Assembly (NCBI GenBank): GCA_022841245.1
Contig: JALHRW010000005.1
Coordinates: 1-64,000, forward strand
Direction: 5' to 3'
DNA: 64,000 nucleotides
Origin: Planctomycetota bacterium
Lineage (GTDB): Bacteria > Planctomycetota > UBA11346
In this document: positions 1-8,671 of the stretch, piece by piece
How positions within the stretch are numbered: position 1 is the first letter of the stretch
Layout of the letters: every line of letters starts with the position of its first letter
Notes under the pieces: generated by a model
What the model was told of the DNA's origin: nothing
What the model saw: only the letters and a program-made list of their open reading frames with translations
Databases searched by the model: none
Program-made: the position numbers and the translations under genes

Positions 1-65
1 CGGCGCGGCCCTCTCCCGCCCTCCCGCCGATCCCTCCTGGACGGCGGCTTCCCCTCGCCGGTCCG

Positions 66-2411
66 ATGCAGGCGACGCCGCCGATCAGGGTGGAGCCGGC
101 TTCAGCCGCGGCGTGGAACGACCCGACTCCCGCGCTGCTGGCGGGAACGGCGGGCGGCTCCGGCCGCGTGCTGCGCGTGTCCGCCGCCGCCACCGGCATT
201 GGCGACGGCTCGTCCTGGGCGGACGCCTGCCCGACCTTGCAGGCCGCGCTGGCCATGGCCGGGGCGGGGGATCAGGTGTGGATCGCCCAGGGCACCTATG
301 TTCCTGGCACCACCAGCGCCGACACCTTCACCATCCCCCGCTCCGTCGCCGTCTACGGCGGCTTCCTCGGCGGCGAAACGGAGCTGTCGCAGCGGCGGGA
401 CGACCCTGCGCTCGTGGTCCTCAGCGGCGAGATCGGCGCCGAGGGCTATGACGACAACATCTCCACTCTCATCACCATGCCGGGATCGGGACGCGTCGAC
501 ACGCTCACCGTCAGCGGGGCGAATAACGCCAGGTGGGGCGAGAAGCCGAGTCCCTTCGTCAGCGGTGCCGCCGGACTGCACTGCACCGCCACGCCGCAGC
601 AGGCGCTCGACGTCCCGGTCAAGGTGACACTGGTCCGCTGCCGCTTCGTGCGCAACCGGGCTCGCGGCAAGCAGGTCGTCGTCGTACCGCTCAACTGCTC
701 CGCCGTGATCGACCGATGCGAATTCGCCGGCAACGACCGGCCCTCCGCCGATCCGGATCCGGATCGCGTGGCGGCGACCGTCGCCTGCGACAAGGGCAGC
801 GTCACGCGTTGCGTGTTCGTCGATGGGATGGAGGCCGGCAAGCGGGCCATTCCCCTCCGTCATGCCCTGCTGCGGGTCGGCGAAGATGCCAGCATCGCCA
901 ACTGCGTCTTCCTCGGCTGCCGCCAGGACACGGCGGTGCATGCCGCCGGCCTCCGGGTGTCGGTGAAAGGCTGCGTCTTCCTGGACGGCCAGGGCGTCGA
1001 CATCAGCACCAACTGCTTCAGCTCCCACGGCTCGTGCCTTGTCCGCGGCTGCATCCTCGGTGCGGCGGCGCAGGCGGGCCCATTCTCCGTCGACGAGGGC
1101 AACTGGCGGATCGCCACGGACGGCGATCCGCTGTTCACCGACCCCGCGTCGCCAGCCGGAGCGGACGGCGTCTGGTTCACCGCCGACGATGGCCTGCGCC
1201 TGCGCCCGGACAGCCCCTGCATCGGCCGCGCCCCCTTCGCCACCGCCACCACGGATACGAGCATGCCGGTCGTAGACATCCTTGGCCTCCCGCGGCCGCA
1301 GGGGCGCGATCCTGACTGCGGGGCCTACGAGTTCGCATGCGGCAACCTGGGCCCGCGCGCCATCCCCTGTCGCATCATGCTGGGCGAGGATATCCCCACC
1401 CTCATCACCTTCGATGGCCGCGACCCCGACGGCGGCAGCCTGACTGCGATCATCACCGCTCTGCCGGCGCGGGGGACCCTCCATCCCACCAGCGATGGGC
1501 TGACCCCTTCGGGACCGGCCATCACCGAGGCGCAGCTGCCGTGGACGGTGCCGGATCCGCAACGCCGCGCGATCTATGTGCCGGAGCCGTTCGCCTTCGG
1601 CGATGCCATGGCGAAGATCGCCTTCGCCGTGTCCGATGGTCGGATCACGTCGCCGCCGGCGCAGCTGAGCATCGATGTCAGCAAGGCGAACCATCCGCCG
1701 ACCATCGATCAGTTCGGCGACACCACCATCGCCGAGGACTCCGGCCAGCTGACGATCCGACTGAGCGGCATATCCGCCGGCACGCCGGAGCTGCCGACCG
1801 GCAGCCCAGGCTACGAGGGGGAAACGGTGCGGCTGAGCGCCACCTCGTCCGATCCGGCGCTGATCCCCGCGCTGACGGTCTCCGCCCCATCGATAGAAGC
1901 GCAGGATTCCCTTGGCCGTGCGTCGGAGCCCATGCCGACCTCGACCGCGCAGCTGTCGCTGGCGCCGGCGCCGAACGCCTCCGGCAGAGCCGTGATAACC
2001 GTGACGGTCAAGGATGTCGGCGGAACCATGTTTGGCGGCCGCGACACCACCGTCATGTCGTTCACCGTCACGGTCACGCCGGTCAATGATCCGCCGACCA
2101 TGGACCCGATCGCCGACCTGACCGTGGCAGCGGGCGCAGCCGAGGTGGCGGTGGCCCTCACCGGCCTGTCGCCGGGCCCCGCGGACGAATCCGGCCAGAC
2201 CCTGACCGTCCGCGCCACCTCCGCCGACCCGGCCCTGGTGCAGGTGGCGGCGCTCGAGCACGACGCCGGCGCTGCGACCGCGACTCTGCGCCTGGCCATC
2301 CCCGCGCAGGCTCCCGGAACCGCGACGATCCTCGTCACAGCGTCCGACGGCGACGTTGATCCCATGATGCGGATCCTGCGCGTGACGGTAGTGCCGCCCA
2401 TCGGCAGATGA
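66..2411 (+). CDS. Right-handed parallel beta-helix surface protein with C-terminal cadherin/Ig-like repeats (N-terminus may extend left of window)
   Basis: ORF 781 aa; beta-helix start 'GDGSSWADACPTLQAALAMAGAGDQVWIAQGTY'; later 'NHPPTIDQF..IAEDSG' and 'VNDPPTMDPIADLTVAAG' repeats. No signal peptide at the first ATG and the frame is open to the window start. Confidence 0.75.
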   Translation: MQATPPIRVEPASAAAWNDPTPALLAGTAGGSGRVLRVSAAATGIGDGSSWADACPTLQAALAMAGAGDQVWIAQGTYVPGTTSADTFTIPRSVAVYGGFLGGETELSQRRDDPALVVLSGEIGAEGYDDNISTLITMPGSGRVDTLTVSGANNARWGEKPSPFVSGAAGLHCTATPQQALDVPVKVTLVRCRFVRNRARGKQVVVVPLNCSAVIDRCEFAGNDRPSADPDPDRVAATVACDKGSVTRCVFVDGMEAGKRAIPLRHALLRVGEDASIANCVFLGCRQDTAVHAAGLRVSVKGCVFLDGQGVDISTNCFSSHGSCLVRGCILGAAAQAGPFSVDEGNWRIATDGDPLFTDPASPAGADGVWFTADDGLRLRPDSPCIGRAPFATATTDTSMPVVDILGLPRPQGRDPDCGAYEFACGNLGPRAIPCRIMLGEDIPTLITFDGRDPDGGSLTAIITALPARGTLHPTSDGLTPSGPAITEAQLPWTVPDPQRRAIYVPEPFAFGDAMAKIAFAVSDGRITSPPAQLSIDVSKANHPPTIDQFGDTTIAEDSGQLTIRLSGISAGTPELPTGSPGYEGETVRLSATSSDPALIPALTVSAPSIEAQDSLGRASEPMPTSTAQLSLAPAPNASGRAVITVTVKDVGGTMFGGRDTTVMSFTVTVTPVNDPPTMDPIADLTVAAGAAEVAVALTGLSPGPADESGQTLTVRATSADPALVQVAALEHDAGAATATLRLAIPAQAPGTATILVTASDGDVDPMMRILRVTVVPPIGR

Positions 2412-2424
2412 GCTCAGTCGGCGA

Positions 2425-3678
2425 TCAGTCGGGGATGCGCACGTCGCCGAGACGGTGGCGGATCACCGCCAGCAGCAGGAGGGTGCGCGCCCGTTTGTCC
2501 GACGAGGGATAGTGCAGCCAGACCGGCAGCAGATCTATGCCGGCGTGCAGCCGCTGCAGCCCCCCATTCCCGGCCGGGAGCTCGGCGATCCGGGCCTGGC
2601 ACCATTCGCGCAGCAGGTCGGCGCCGAGACGGATGGCCGTCCGCACCGTCCGGTCGGAGACGCCGATCCGGTCCGCGATGGCCGACTGCGGCAGGTCGTC
2701 GATCAGCAGCAGACGCAAGGCCTCGATGGCGCGGGCCGCATCCGGCCGGCGCGGTGCCGTCGCTGCGGCGAAGGCCTCGAACACGGCCCCCCATTCCGCC
2801 GCCTGATCCGCCACCAGCGCCTCGGTATCAGGCGGAGGCTCGGGTATCGGGCGTCCGTCCGGCTCGCGATCGCGGTCCCGGATCCAGTTGCGCACGAAGT
2901 TGACCAGCGCCCGCGCCAGGTAGGGGCGGAAGGCGCCTCGCGTCGGGTCGTAGCGGGTGCGGATCGCATCCTTCCTGGCCTTGCCACGCTGTTCGCCGCG
3001 CGACAGGGGTTCTTCGAGCTCGAGGAAGAACTGCTGCGCCGCGTCTTCGATCTCGTCGCGGCGCAGATTGAAGCGCTGCGCCAACAGGTCGATCGCCGGA
3101 TCGACATAGTACTCGGCGAAGCGCAGCGGCTTGCCCTCGGCGGAATTGGTACGGGCCAGGGCGATGCTGACGCGGGTGTCGGCCTCATCCCAGGTGCGCG
3201 GCCGGCCGCGCTCCTGGTATAGGATGTCCAAGCAGCCCTCTGCCTCGGCCACGCCGTTGAAGGCGGCACGACGCAGCCAGTCGGCCGCCGCCACAGGATC
3301 GCTCGCCGTACCGCTGCCCAACGCCTGGATCAATCCCAGGTTGAACTGCGCCTCCGGCAGGCCTTGCCGGGCGGCGGCCTCGCACCAACGCGCGGCAGCC
3401 GCGGGATCCCGTTCGGCGCCGGCGCGGCCATGGGCATGGAGGAGTCCGAGGAGGAAGCTGGCCTTGGCGTTCCCTGCCTCGGCGGCCATGCGCAGGATCG
3501 CGCAGCCTTCGGCCTGGCGTGCCGGGTCCGTGGCGGAGACCAGCAGCTCCCCGAGGCGGTATGCTGACGGAAGGTGGCCGGCTGCGACGCCGGTCCGCAG
3601 CAGGACCTCGGCCGAAGCGATGGCGCCTGCGGCCAGCAGGGCCTTCGCCTCCGTATAGCGTCCGTCGTCAACGTCCAT
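2425..3678 (-). CDS. Sel1-repeat protein fused to sigma-70-like (ECF-type) regions 2 and 4
   Basis: N-terminal Sel1 repeats ('AEGCAILRMAAEAGNAKASFLLGLLHAHG', 'AARWCEAAARQGLPEAQFNLGLIQALGSG'); C-terminal 'DEIEDAAQQFFLELEE..YDPTRGAFRPYLARALVNFVRNWIRD' (region 2 like) and 'LLLIDDLPQSAIADRIGVSDRTVRTAIRLGADLLREW' (region 4 like). Confidence 0.7.
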   Translation of the reverse strand: MDVDDGRYTEAKALLAAGAIASAEVLLRTGVAAGHLPSAYRLGELLVSATDPARQAEGCAILRMAAEAGNAKASFLLGLLHAHGRAGAERDPAAAARWCEAAARQGLPEAQFNLGLIQALGSGTASDPVAAADWLRRAAFNGVAEAEGCLDILYQERGRPRTWDEADTRVSIALARTNSAEGKPLRFAEYYVDPAIDLLAQRFNLRRDEIEDAAQQFFLELEEPLSRGEQRGKARKDAIRTRYDPTRGAFRPYLARALVNFVRNWIRDRDREPDGRPIPEPPPDTEALVADQAAEWGAVFEAFAAATAPRRPDAARAIEALRLLLIDDLPQSAIADRIGVSDRTVRTAIRLGADLLREWCQARIAELPAGNGGLQRLHAGIDLLPVWLHYPSSDKRARTLLLLAVIRHRLGDVRIPD

Positions 3679-3835
3679 TTCTGGATCATCGGCTGCCCAG
3701 TACCTACGGCAAGGACGCCAGTGCCATCTCGGTCACCGGCACCTGACTCCGTCCCAACCCCGTTCCTCCATCCACTGTCGGGAGGGAGACTCGCAAACAC
3801 CAACGAATGTCCGCGTCGGGACACAAGATTGAGCG

Positions 3836-5848
3836 CTACTGGTTGATCGCCACCTGACCGCCGCCGATCGTCACGGTGCCGGTGCCGCTGACCGTCACCG
3901 CGGCGGATTTCAGCTCGGCGGTGGCGTCGCCCTGCACGGTCACGGCCGGCCCCTTGAGCTCGGCGGTGGTGGAGCCCTTCAGCTTCAGCGCCGAGCCGGT
4001 CACCTTCGCGTCGTTGTCGGCAGTGAGGGTGATGGCGGGTCCGGCGACGGTGGTGGTGCCGTTGATATGCACGGTGGCGGCGGTGAGCGTGATGTCACTG
4101 GTGGTGATGGTGATGGTGCTGCCGCCGACCACCAGCTTCAGTTCGCTATCGGCTGTCAGGGTGATCTTCGGCGCCGTGGCGGTGAGCCCGGTGCCGCTCT
4201 CGTCGGCATGGAATGAGGTGATCCCGGTCGTGGCCACGGTCAGGTTCTTGGCCACGGTCACGGTGAGATTGCCGTCGCTGACATCGAGCGAGGCGTCTTT
4301 GGCGATCGCCGCGTCGGCGGTGCCGGTGATCGAGGTGGTGTCGTTGCCGCCGACGCTGGTGGACGAGTTGCGCGCCACTGATCGGGTCCAGTCGCCGCTG
4401 GAGGTGAAGGTGATGGACTCGCTGCCGCCCTTGTCCTCGAACACCAGCGAATGGTTCGACGGTGTGCGGATGACCGACTGCGTCTTGTTGGCCTCGGTGA
4501 CCTGGCTCGCATTCTCGGCGTTGTGCATCGCCCCGGCGATGATCGGCCGGTCAGGATGGCCGTATTCGTGCGATAGCAGCACTTCGGTGTCGACCGGCAG
4601 CGGGAAGTGGAAGCCCTGGCTCGGCCCGGTGTTGGGCTGCGCCATGCGCACGATGCGCTCATGCTCGTCGTCACCGCTGAGGATCTTGACCTTGTACGAG
4701 CCGTCCTCGCCCTGGCCCTGGGATCCGGCCGCCGCGGTGACGATGGCCGGGATGACGCCGTCGATGCGCGGGATCGGGGTGGTCCGTGCCGGACGCCAGG
4801 GCAGGCGGCCGACCGGCACGCCGTCGAACGAGTTGCTGTAGGCGCCCTTGGCCAGGCTGTGGGTGACCTGGCTGAGCACGATGTGCTCATCGTAGTCGTC
4901 CTTGCCATGCACGGCGATGCGCGCGCCGGCGCGGAACGCGACCACGCTGGAGGCTCCGACCACGCGGCAGGAGCGGCTGGTCAGGCTCTCGGCCAGGCGG
5001 GTGGCGTAGGCGGTGGCGTCGGCGTCGCTCTGGGTGACGTGGTAGTCGGCTTCATGATGCTTGCCTGCCGCGCCCGGGGTGGGATCTGCGGCGACGCTCT
5101 TCTGCGCCATCGCCGCCTGCTTCGGGTGGCCCTCGCTGTAGTCGCGGACGACGGCGTCCTTGGCTACCACCTCATAGCGACGCGACAGCGCGGTGACGAC
5201 GCCCTCGCTGCCCACCACGGCGATCATCGAGGCGGAGCCGTCGTAGGTGGCGTGGAGGGCGTTGCCCGAGCCGGGGTGGTGGTTCTCGGCATCGCCGATG
5301 ACCATGGTGTGGGCGGACTTGGTGTGGGTGAACCAATAGCAGGCGCCCTCCTGCTCGAGCAGCCGGGAGACGAAGGCGAAGTCGCTCTCCTCGAACTGGG
5401 TGATGTGGCGCATCACCCCGCCGGCGCCGGTGGCCTTCACCTCGACGGTGACGCCGGCGTCCGCGAGGATGCTCTTCACCACATCGAGCGGCTTCTGGTC
5501 GGTGAAGACGCGGGTGCGCCGGGTGTGCCGCAGCAGGGCGAAGGCGGGGGCGAGTTCGATGCGATACTGCTGGTTCTGCTTGTCGTCGCCGCCGAGGTGC
5601 TCGACCGCGGTGACGACGCCGTGGAACCAGATGGGGTCGCTGCTGCGCACCACCCCGATGGCCAGCTTCTTGCGCAACCAGGTGCCTGGATCCAGGCTGG
5701 CCGGATCGGTAGGGACCATGGTGCGGGCGAGGATCACGAACTGGTAGGGGACGGACAGACCCTCCTCAGCGTTCAGGGAAATCGGGGCGAGCAGGTCCAG
5801 GCCCTCGTCAGTGGCGTGGAGCGATGGCTCGTAGGTGTCCAGCAGCAT
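3836..5848 (-). CDS. vgrG: Type VI secretion tip protein VgrG (TssI)
   Basis: 670 aa; gp27-like N-terminus, 'QFEESDFAFVSRLLEQEGACYWF', gp5 OB-like 'VSHEYGHPDRPIIAGAMHN'-type segment, C-terminal beta-prism repeats ending 'TVTIGGGQVAINQ'. Confidence 0.92.
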   Translation of the reverse strand: MLLDTYEPSLHATDEGLDLLAPISLNAEEGLSVPYQFVILARTMVPTDPASLDPGTWLRKKLAIGVVRSSDPIWFHGVVTAVEHLGGDDKQNQQYRIELAPAFALLRHTRRTRVFTDQKPLDVVKSILADAGVTVEVKATGAGGVMRHITQFEESDFAFVSRLLEQEGACYWFTHTKSAHTMVIGDAENHHPGSGNALHATYDGSASMIAVVGSEGVVTALSRRYEVVAKDAVVRDYSEGHPKQAAMAQKSVAADPTPGAAGKHHEADYHVTQSDADATAYATRLAESLTSRSCRVVGASSVVAFRAGARIAVHGKDDYDEHIVLSQVTHSLAKGAYSNSFDGVPVGRLPWRPARTTPIPRIDGVIPAIVTAAAGSQGQGEDGSYKVKILSGDDEHERIVRMAQPNTGPSQGFHFPLPVDTEVLLSHEYGHPDRPIIAGAMHNAENASQVTEANKTQSVIRTPSNHSLVFEDKGGSESITFTSSGDWTRSVARNSSTSVGGNDTTSITGTADAAIAKDASLDVSDGNLTVTVAKNLTVATTGITSFHADESGTGLTATAPKITLTADSELKLVVGGSTITITTSDITLTAATVHINGTTTVAGPAITLTADNDAKVTGSALKLKGSTTAELKGPAVTVQGDATAELKSAAVTVSGTGTVTIGGGQVAINQ

Positions 5849-6020
5849 GAGAAGGGGCTCCGCAGACGTACCATGTCAATGTTGTCCCGGTATCCAGCAA
5901 GCAATGATGGCCCTCGTGCCGTCATGAGCAGGGAAATGGCTTGCGCCATGCTTTCGACCTTCCACAACGCTCGGCGTCGATGGCGGGCTGGCCAGCCTGC
6001 CTGACAGAGGTAATCGCCAC

Positions 6021-6542
6021 ATGCAACGCGCTGTCCCGCTCACTCCCCTAGCCCTCCTCGCCGTCCTGACCATGGTCCTGACCGCCTGCGGTGGACCCCG
6101 TGCAGTGACCCTGCCGGTGCGCGGCGTTTCGCCGCTGAATCCCAATGAATCCAATGAGTCCACCCCGGTGAACGTCCGGGTATGGCCGCTCGCTGGCGCC
6201 GACCGCTTCAAGGCCGCCACGGTCGATCAGCTGTGGACCGATGCCAAGACCGTGCTTGGCCCCGACCTGCTGGGCGAGCCGAGCACATTCACCGTCTTCC
6301 CGGGCGGGAACAGCGATCCGGTGGTCGAGCAGGCGCTGTCGGTGCCGGACAGCACGAGCTTCCTCGGGATCCTGGCGATGTACCAGCGCTCCGACGCCGT
6401 CGATCAGCGCGCCACCGTCGTCTCGCTCGATGATGCCGAGGATCACGGCCTGGTCTTCACTGGTTTCACCGTGACCGTGTCGACGCCGACCCCGGCGGCC
6501 CCTGCACCCGCTCCGGCTGCACCCGCTCCGGCCGCCCCCTGA
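6021..6542 (+). CDS. tssJ: Type VI secretion lipoprotein TssJ
   Basis: Lipobox 'VLTACGG'; 'VNVRVWPLAGADRFKAATVDQLW' TssJ-like segment; immediately upstream of tssK. Confidence 0.8.
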   Translation: MQRAVPLTPLALLAVLTMVLTACGGPRAVTLPVRGVSPLNPNESNESTPVNVRVWPLAGADRFKAATVDQLWTDAKTVLGPDLLGEPSTFTVFPGGNSDPVVEQALSVPDSTSFLGILAMYQRSDAVDQRATVVSLDDAEDHGLVFTGFTVTVSTPTPAAPAPAPAAPAPAAP

Positions 6543-6548
6543 TCCGCC

Positions 6549-7898
6549 ATGGAATACGTCCAGCGAGTCCTGTGGCATGAGGGGATGTTCATCACCCCGA
6601 ACCACTTCCAGCAAGCCGACCGCCATGCGGAATCGGTTCTGGGGCGCGCCCTGCGAGCCGTACAGCCGACCCTGCGCGGGGTGACCGACCTGGAGATCGA
6701 TCGTGATGCCCTGGGCACCGGCAGCTTCGCCCTGCGCACCTGCGCCGGGGTGATGCCGGATGGCACCGTATTCGGCATGCCTGAGGCCGACCAGCTGCCG
6801 CCTTCGCGGCCGTTCGAGTCGGAATTCGGCACCGACAAGGACCGTCTCGGCGTGCTGCTCTGCCTGCCCGACCAGCGTCTTGGCCTGGCGAACAGCGATG
6901 AGCCGACCCGGCCGTCGTCGACTCCGGTGCGCTTCCGCCGCCGCGGCGTGCGCGTGCGCGACGCGGTCCATGGCGGCGCCGAGCGCGAAATCCCGGTCGG
7001 CGTCGCGTCCTACAGCCTGCGCTTCGACGGCGAACCGCTCGACGGCCACGTCGCCCTGCGCATCGCCGAGATCGTCCGCGCCCCGGCCGGCGGCTTCACC
7101 ATCTCCGAGGACTTCGCCCCGACCGCCCTGTGCTGGGGGGCCGCGCCGCCGGTCGCTCGCCTGCTCAAGCGCATGGTCGACATCTGCTGCGCCAAGTCGG
7201 GCGAGCTCTCCGGCAATCGCCGGCAGCGCACCCAGGGCATGGTCGAGTTCTCGGTCAGCGAGTCGGCCAACTACCTGCTGCTGCACACGCTCAATGGCGC
7301 CATCCCGGTGCTGATGAACCTGGCCGGCAACCCGCGCGCCCATCCCGAGCTGGTCTGGCGCGAGCTGGCCCGCCTGTGCGGCGCCCTGCACACCTTCGCC
7401 GCCGATGGCCATCCGCGCGACATCTCGCCCTACCGGCACGACGACCTCACCGCCACCTTCGCGGCCCTCGACGCCCGCCTGCGATCCCTGCTCGACACCA
7501 ACATCACCGCCCGCTACGTGCCGATGCCGCTGACCCGCGGCGCCAACGGCGTGTGGACCAGCCGCATGCCCGAGAGCGTGCTCGACGGCCATCGCCTCTT
7601 CCTGTCGGTGATGAGCAGCGCGGCGGCCGAGAAGGTCAGTCAGCAGACCCCGGCCAAGGCCAAGATCGCCAGCGCCGGCAAGGTGCCGCTGCTGGTCGCG
7701 CAGGCGCTCAAGGGCCTGGCGGTGACCTACCTGTCGGTGCCGCCCGGCGAGATCCCGGCCCAGCCCGGCTGCAGCTACTTCGAAGTGCAGCGGATCGGCG
7801 ACGAATGGGCCGGCATCGTCGAGTCCCGTTCGATCGGCGTGTTCCTGCCGCCAGACTTCACCGACCTGAAGATGGAGTTCATGGCGGTCAAGGAATAG
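6549..7898 (+). CDS. tssK: Type VI secretion baseplate subunit TssK
   Basis: 449 aa; 'VLWHEGMFITPNHFQQADRHAESVL' N-terminus typical of TssK; synteny. Confidence 0.93.
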   Translation: MEYVQRVLWHEGMFITPNHFQQADRHAESVLGRALRAVQPTLRGVTDLEIDRDALGTGSFALRTCAGVMPDGTVFGMPEADQLPPSRPFESEFGTDKDRLGVLLCLPDQRLGLANSDEPTRPSSTPVRFRRRGVRVRDAVHGGAEREIPVGVASYSLRFDGEPLDGHVALRIAEIVRAPAGGFTISEDFAPTALCWGAAPPVARLLKRMVDICCAKSGELSGNRRQRTQGMVEFSVSESANYLLLHTLNGAIPVLMNLAGNPRAHPELVWRELARLCGALHTFAADGHPRDISPYRHDDLTATFAALDARLRSLLDTNITARYVPMPLTRGANGVWTSRMPESVLDGHRLFLSVMSSAAAEKVSQQTPAKAKIASAGKVPLLVAQALKGLAVTYLSVPPGEIPAQPGCSYFEVQRIGDEWAGIVESRSIGVFLPPDFTDLKMEFMAVKE

Positions 7899-7930
7899 TC
7901 CCTTCTCACGACCCACGTCTGGAACCACCT

Positions 7931-8671
7931 GTGAATCAACCGTCAGCCGACATGCCGCAGAGCGCCAGCCAGGGCGGATCCCTGGTCGAGATCGCTGCTC
8001 CGATCGCCAAGCAGATCGCCGACCTGTTCGGCGAATCCCCGCCGCAGGACGCCGCCGTCCTGCGCTCGCGCTTCGAAGACCTGTTCCGCTCGTTCGAGGG
8101 CCGGGCCATCCGCAACGGCTACACCGAGGGGGAGACTGGCGCGGCCAAGTATGCGCTCGCCGGCACCGCCGACGAGGCCATCCTCCTGTCCGATCTGGCG
8201 GTCAAGGACGAGTGGCTCAACCGTCCGCTGCAGATGGTGTTCTTCGACGATTTCTCCGCCGGCGAGACCTTCTACGAGAAGCTCGACGCGGCACGCACCA
8301 ATCGTACGCCCAAGGCCGCCGATGTGCTGGAGATATTCCACCTCTGCCTCGCCCTCGGCTTCAAGGGCAAGCATGGCGACGCGCGCGGCGCCGAACGCCG
8401 GCGCGTGCTGATGGATGCCCTCGCCGCCGAGATCAACCAGGCGCGCGGGGTGACCGCCGACAGCCCGCTGGCACCGGGCGGACTCTCGCCCGAAGGCTCG
8501 GCCGGGGTGCCGCGCCGCCTCGGCTTCCTCGCCGCCGGTCCGATCTGGGTCGTGCCGCTGATCGTCGTGGTCGTGCTCATGCTGATGCTCATCGTCTACG
8601 GCGTGCGCAACGACAGCCTGCTCGCCGACATCCCAGCCGACACCCAGGCCAGCACCGGAGCCAAGCCGTGA
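7931..8671 (+). CDS. tssL: Type VI secretion TssL (DotU/IcmH family); GTG start proposed
   Basis: Frame of ORF 7130-8671; 'KYALAGTADEAILLSD', 'VLEIFHLCLALGFKGKHG', C-terminal TM 'IWVVPLIVVVVLMLMLIVYG'. Confidence 0.9.
   Translation: MNQPSADMPQSASQGGSLVEIAAPIAKQIADLFGESPPQDAAVLRSRFEDLFRSFEGRAIRNGYTEGETGAAKYALAGTADEAILLSDLAVKDEWLNRPLQMVFFDDFSAGETFYEKLDAARTNRTPKAADVLEIFHLCLALGFKGKHGDARGAERRRVLMDALAAEINQARGVTADSPLAPGGLSPEGSAGVPRRLGFLAAGPIWVVPLIVVVVLMLMLIVYGVRNDSLLADIPADTQASTGAKP

Noticed and set aside
102-2261. 719-aa ORF antisense to the beta-helix gene
   Set aside because: Arg/Gly/His-rich low-complexity translation; a shadow ORF from high GC at third codon positions opposite a convincing gene.
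6480-6540. Ala/Pro repeat (APAPAPAAPAPAAP) at the TssJ C-terminus, considered as a repeat array
   Set aside because: Simple low-complexity tail common in GC-rich genomes.
6048-7928. 626-aa antisense ORF across tssJ/tssK
   Set aside because: Shadow ORF opposite recognisable tssJ and tssK; composition not protein-like.
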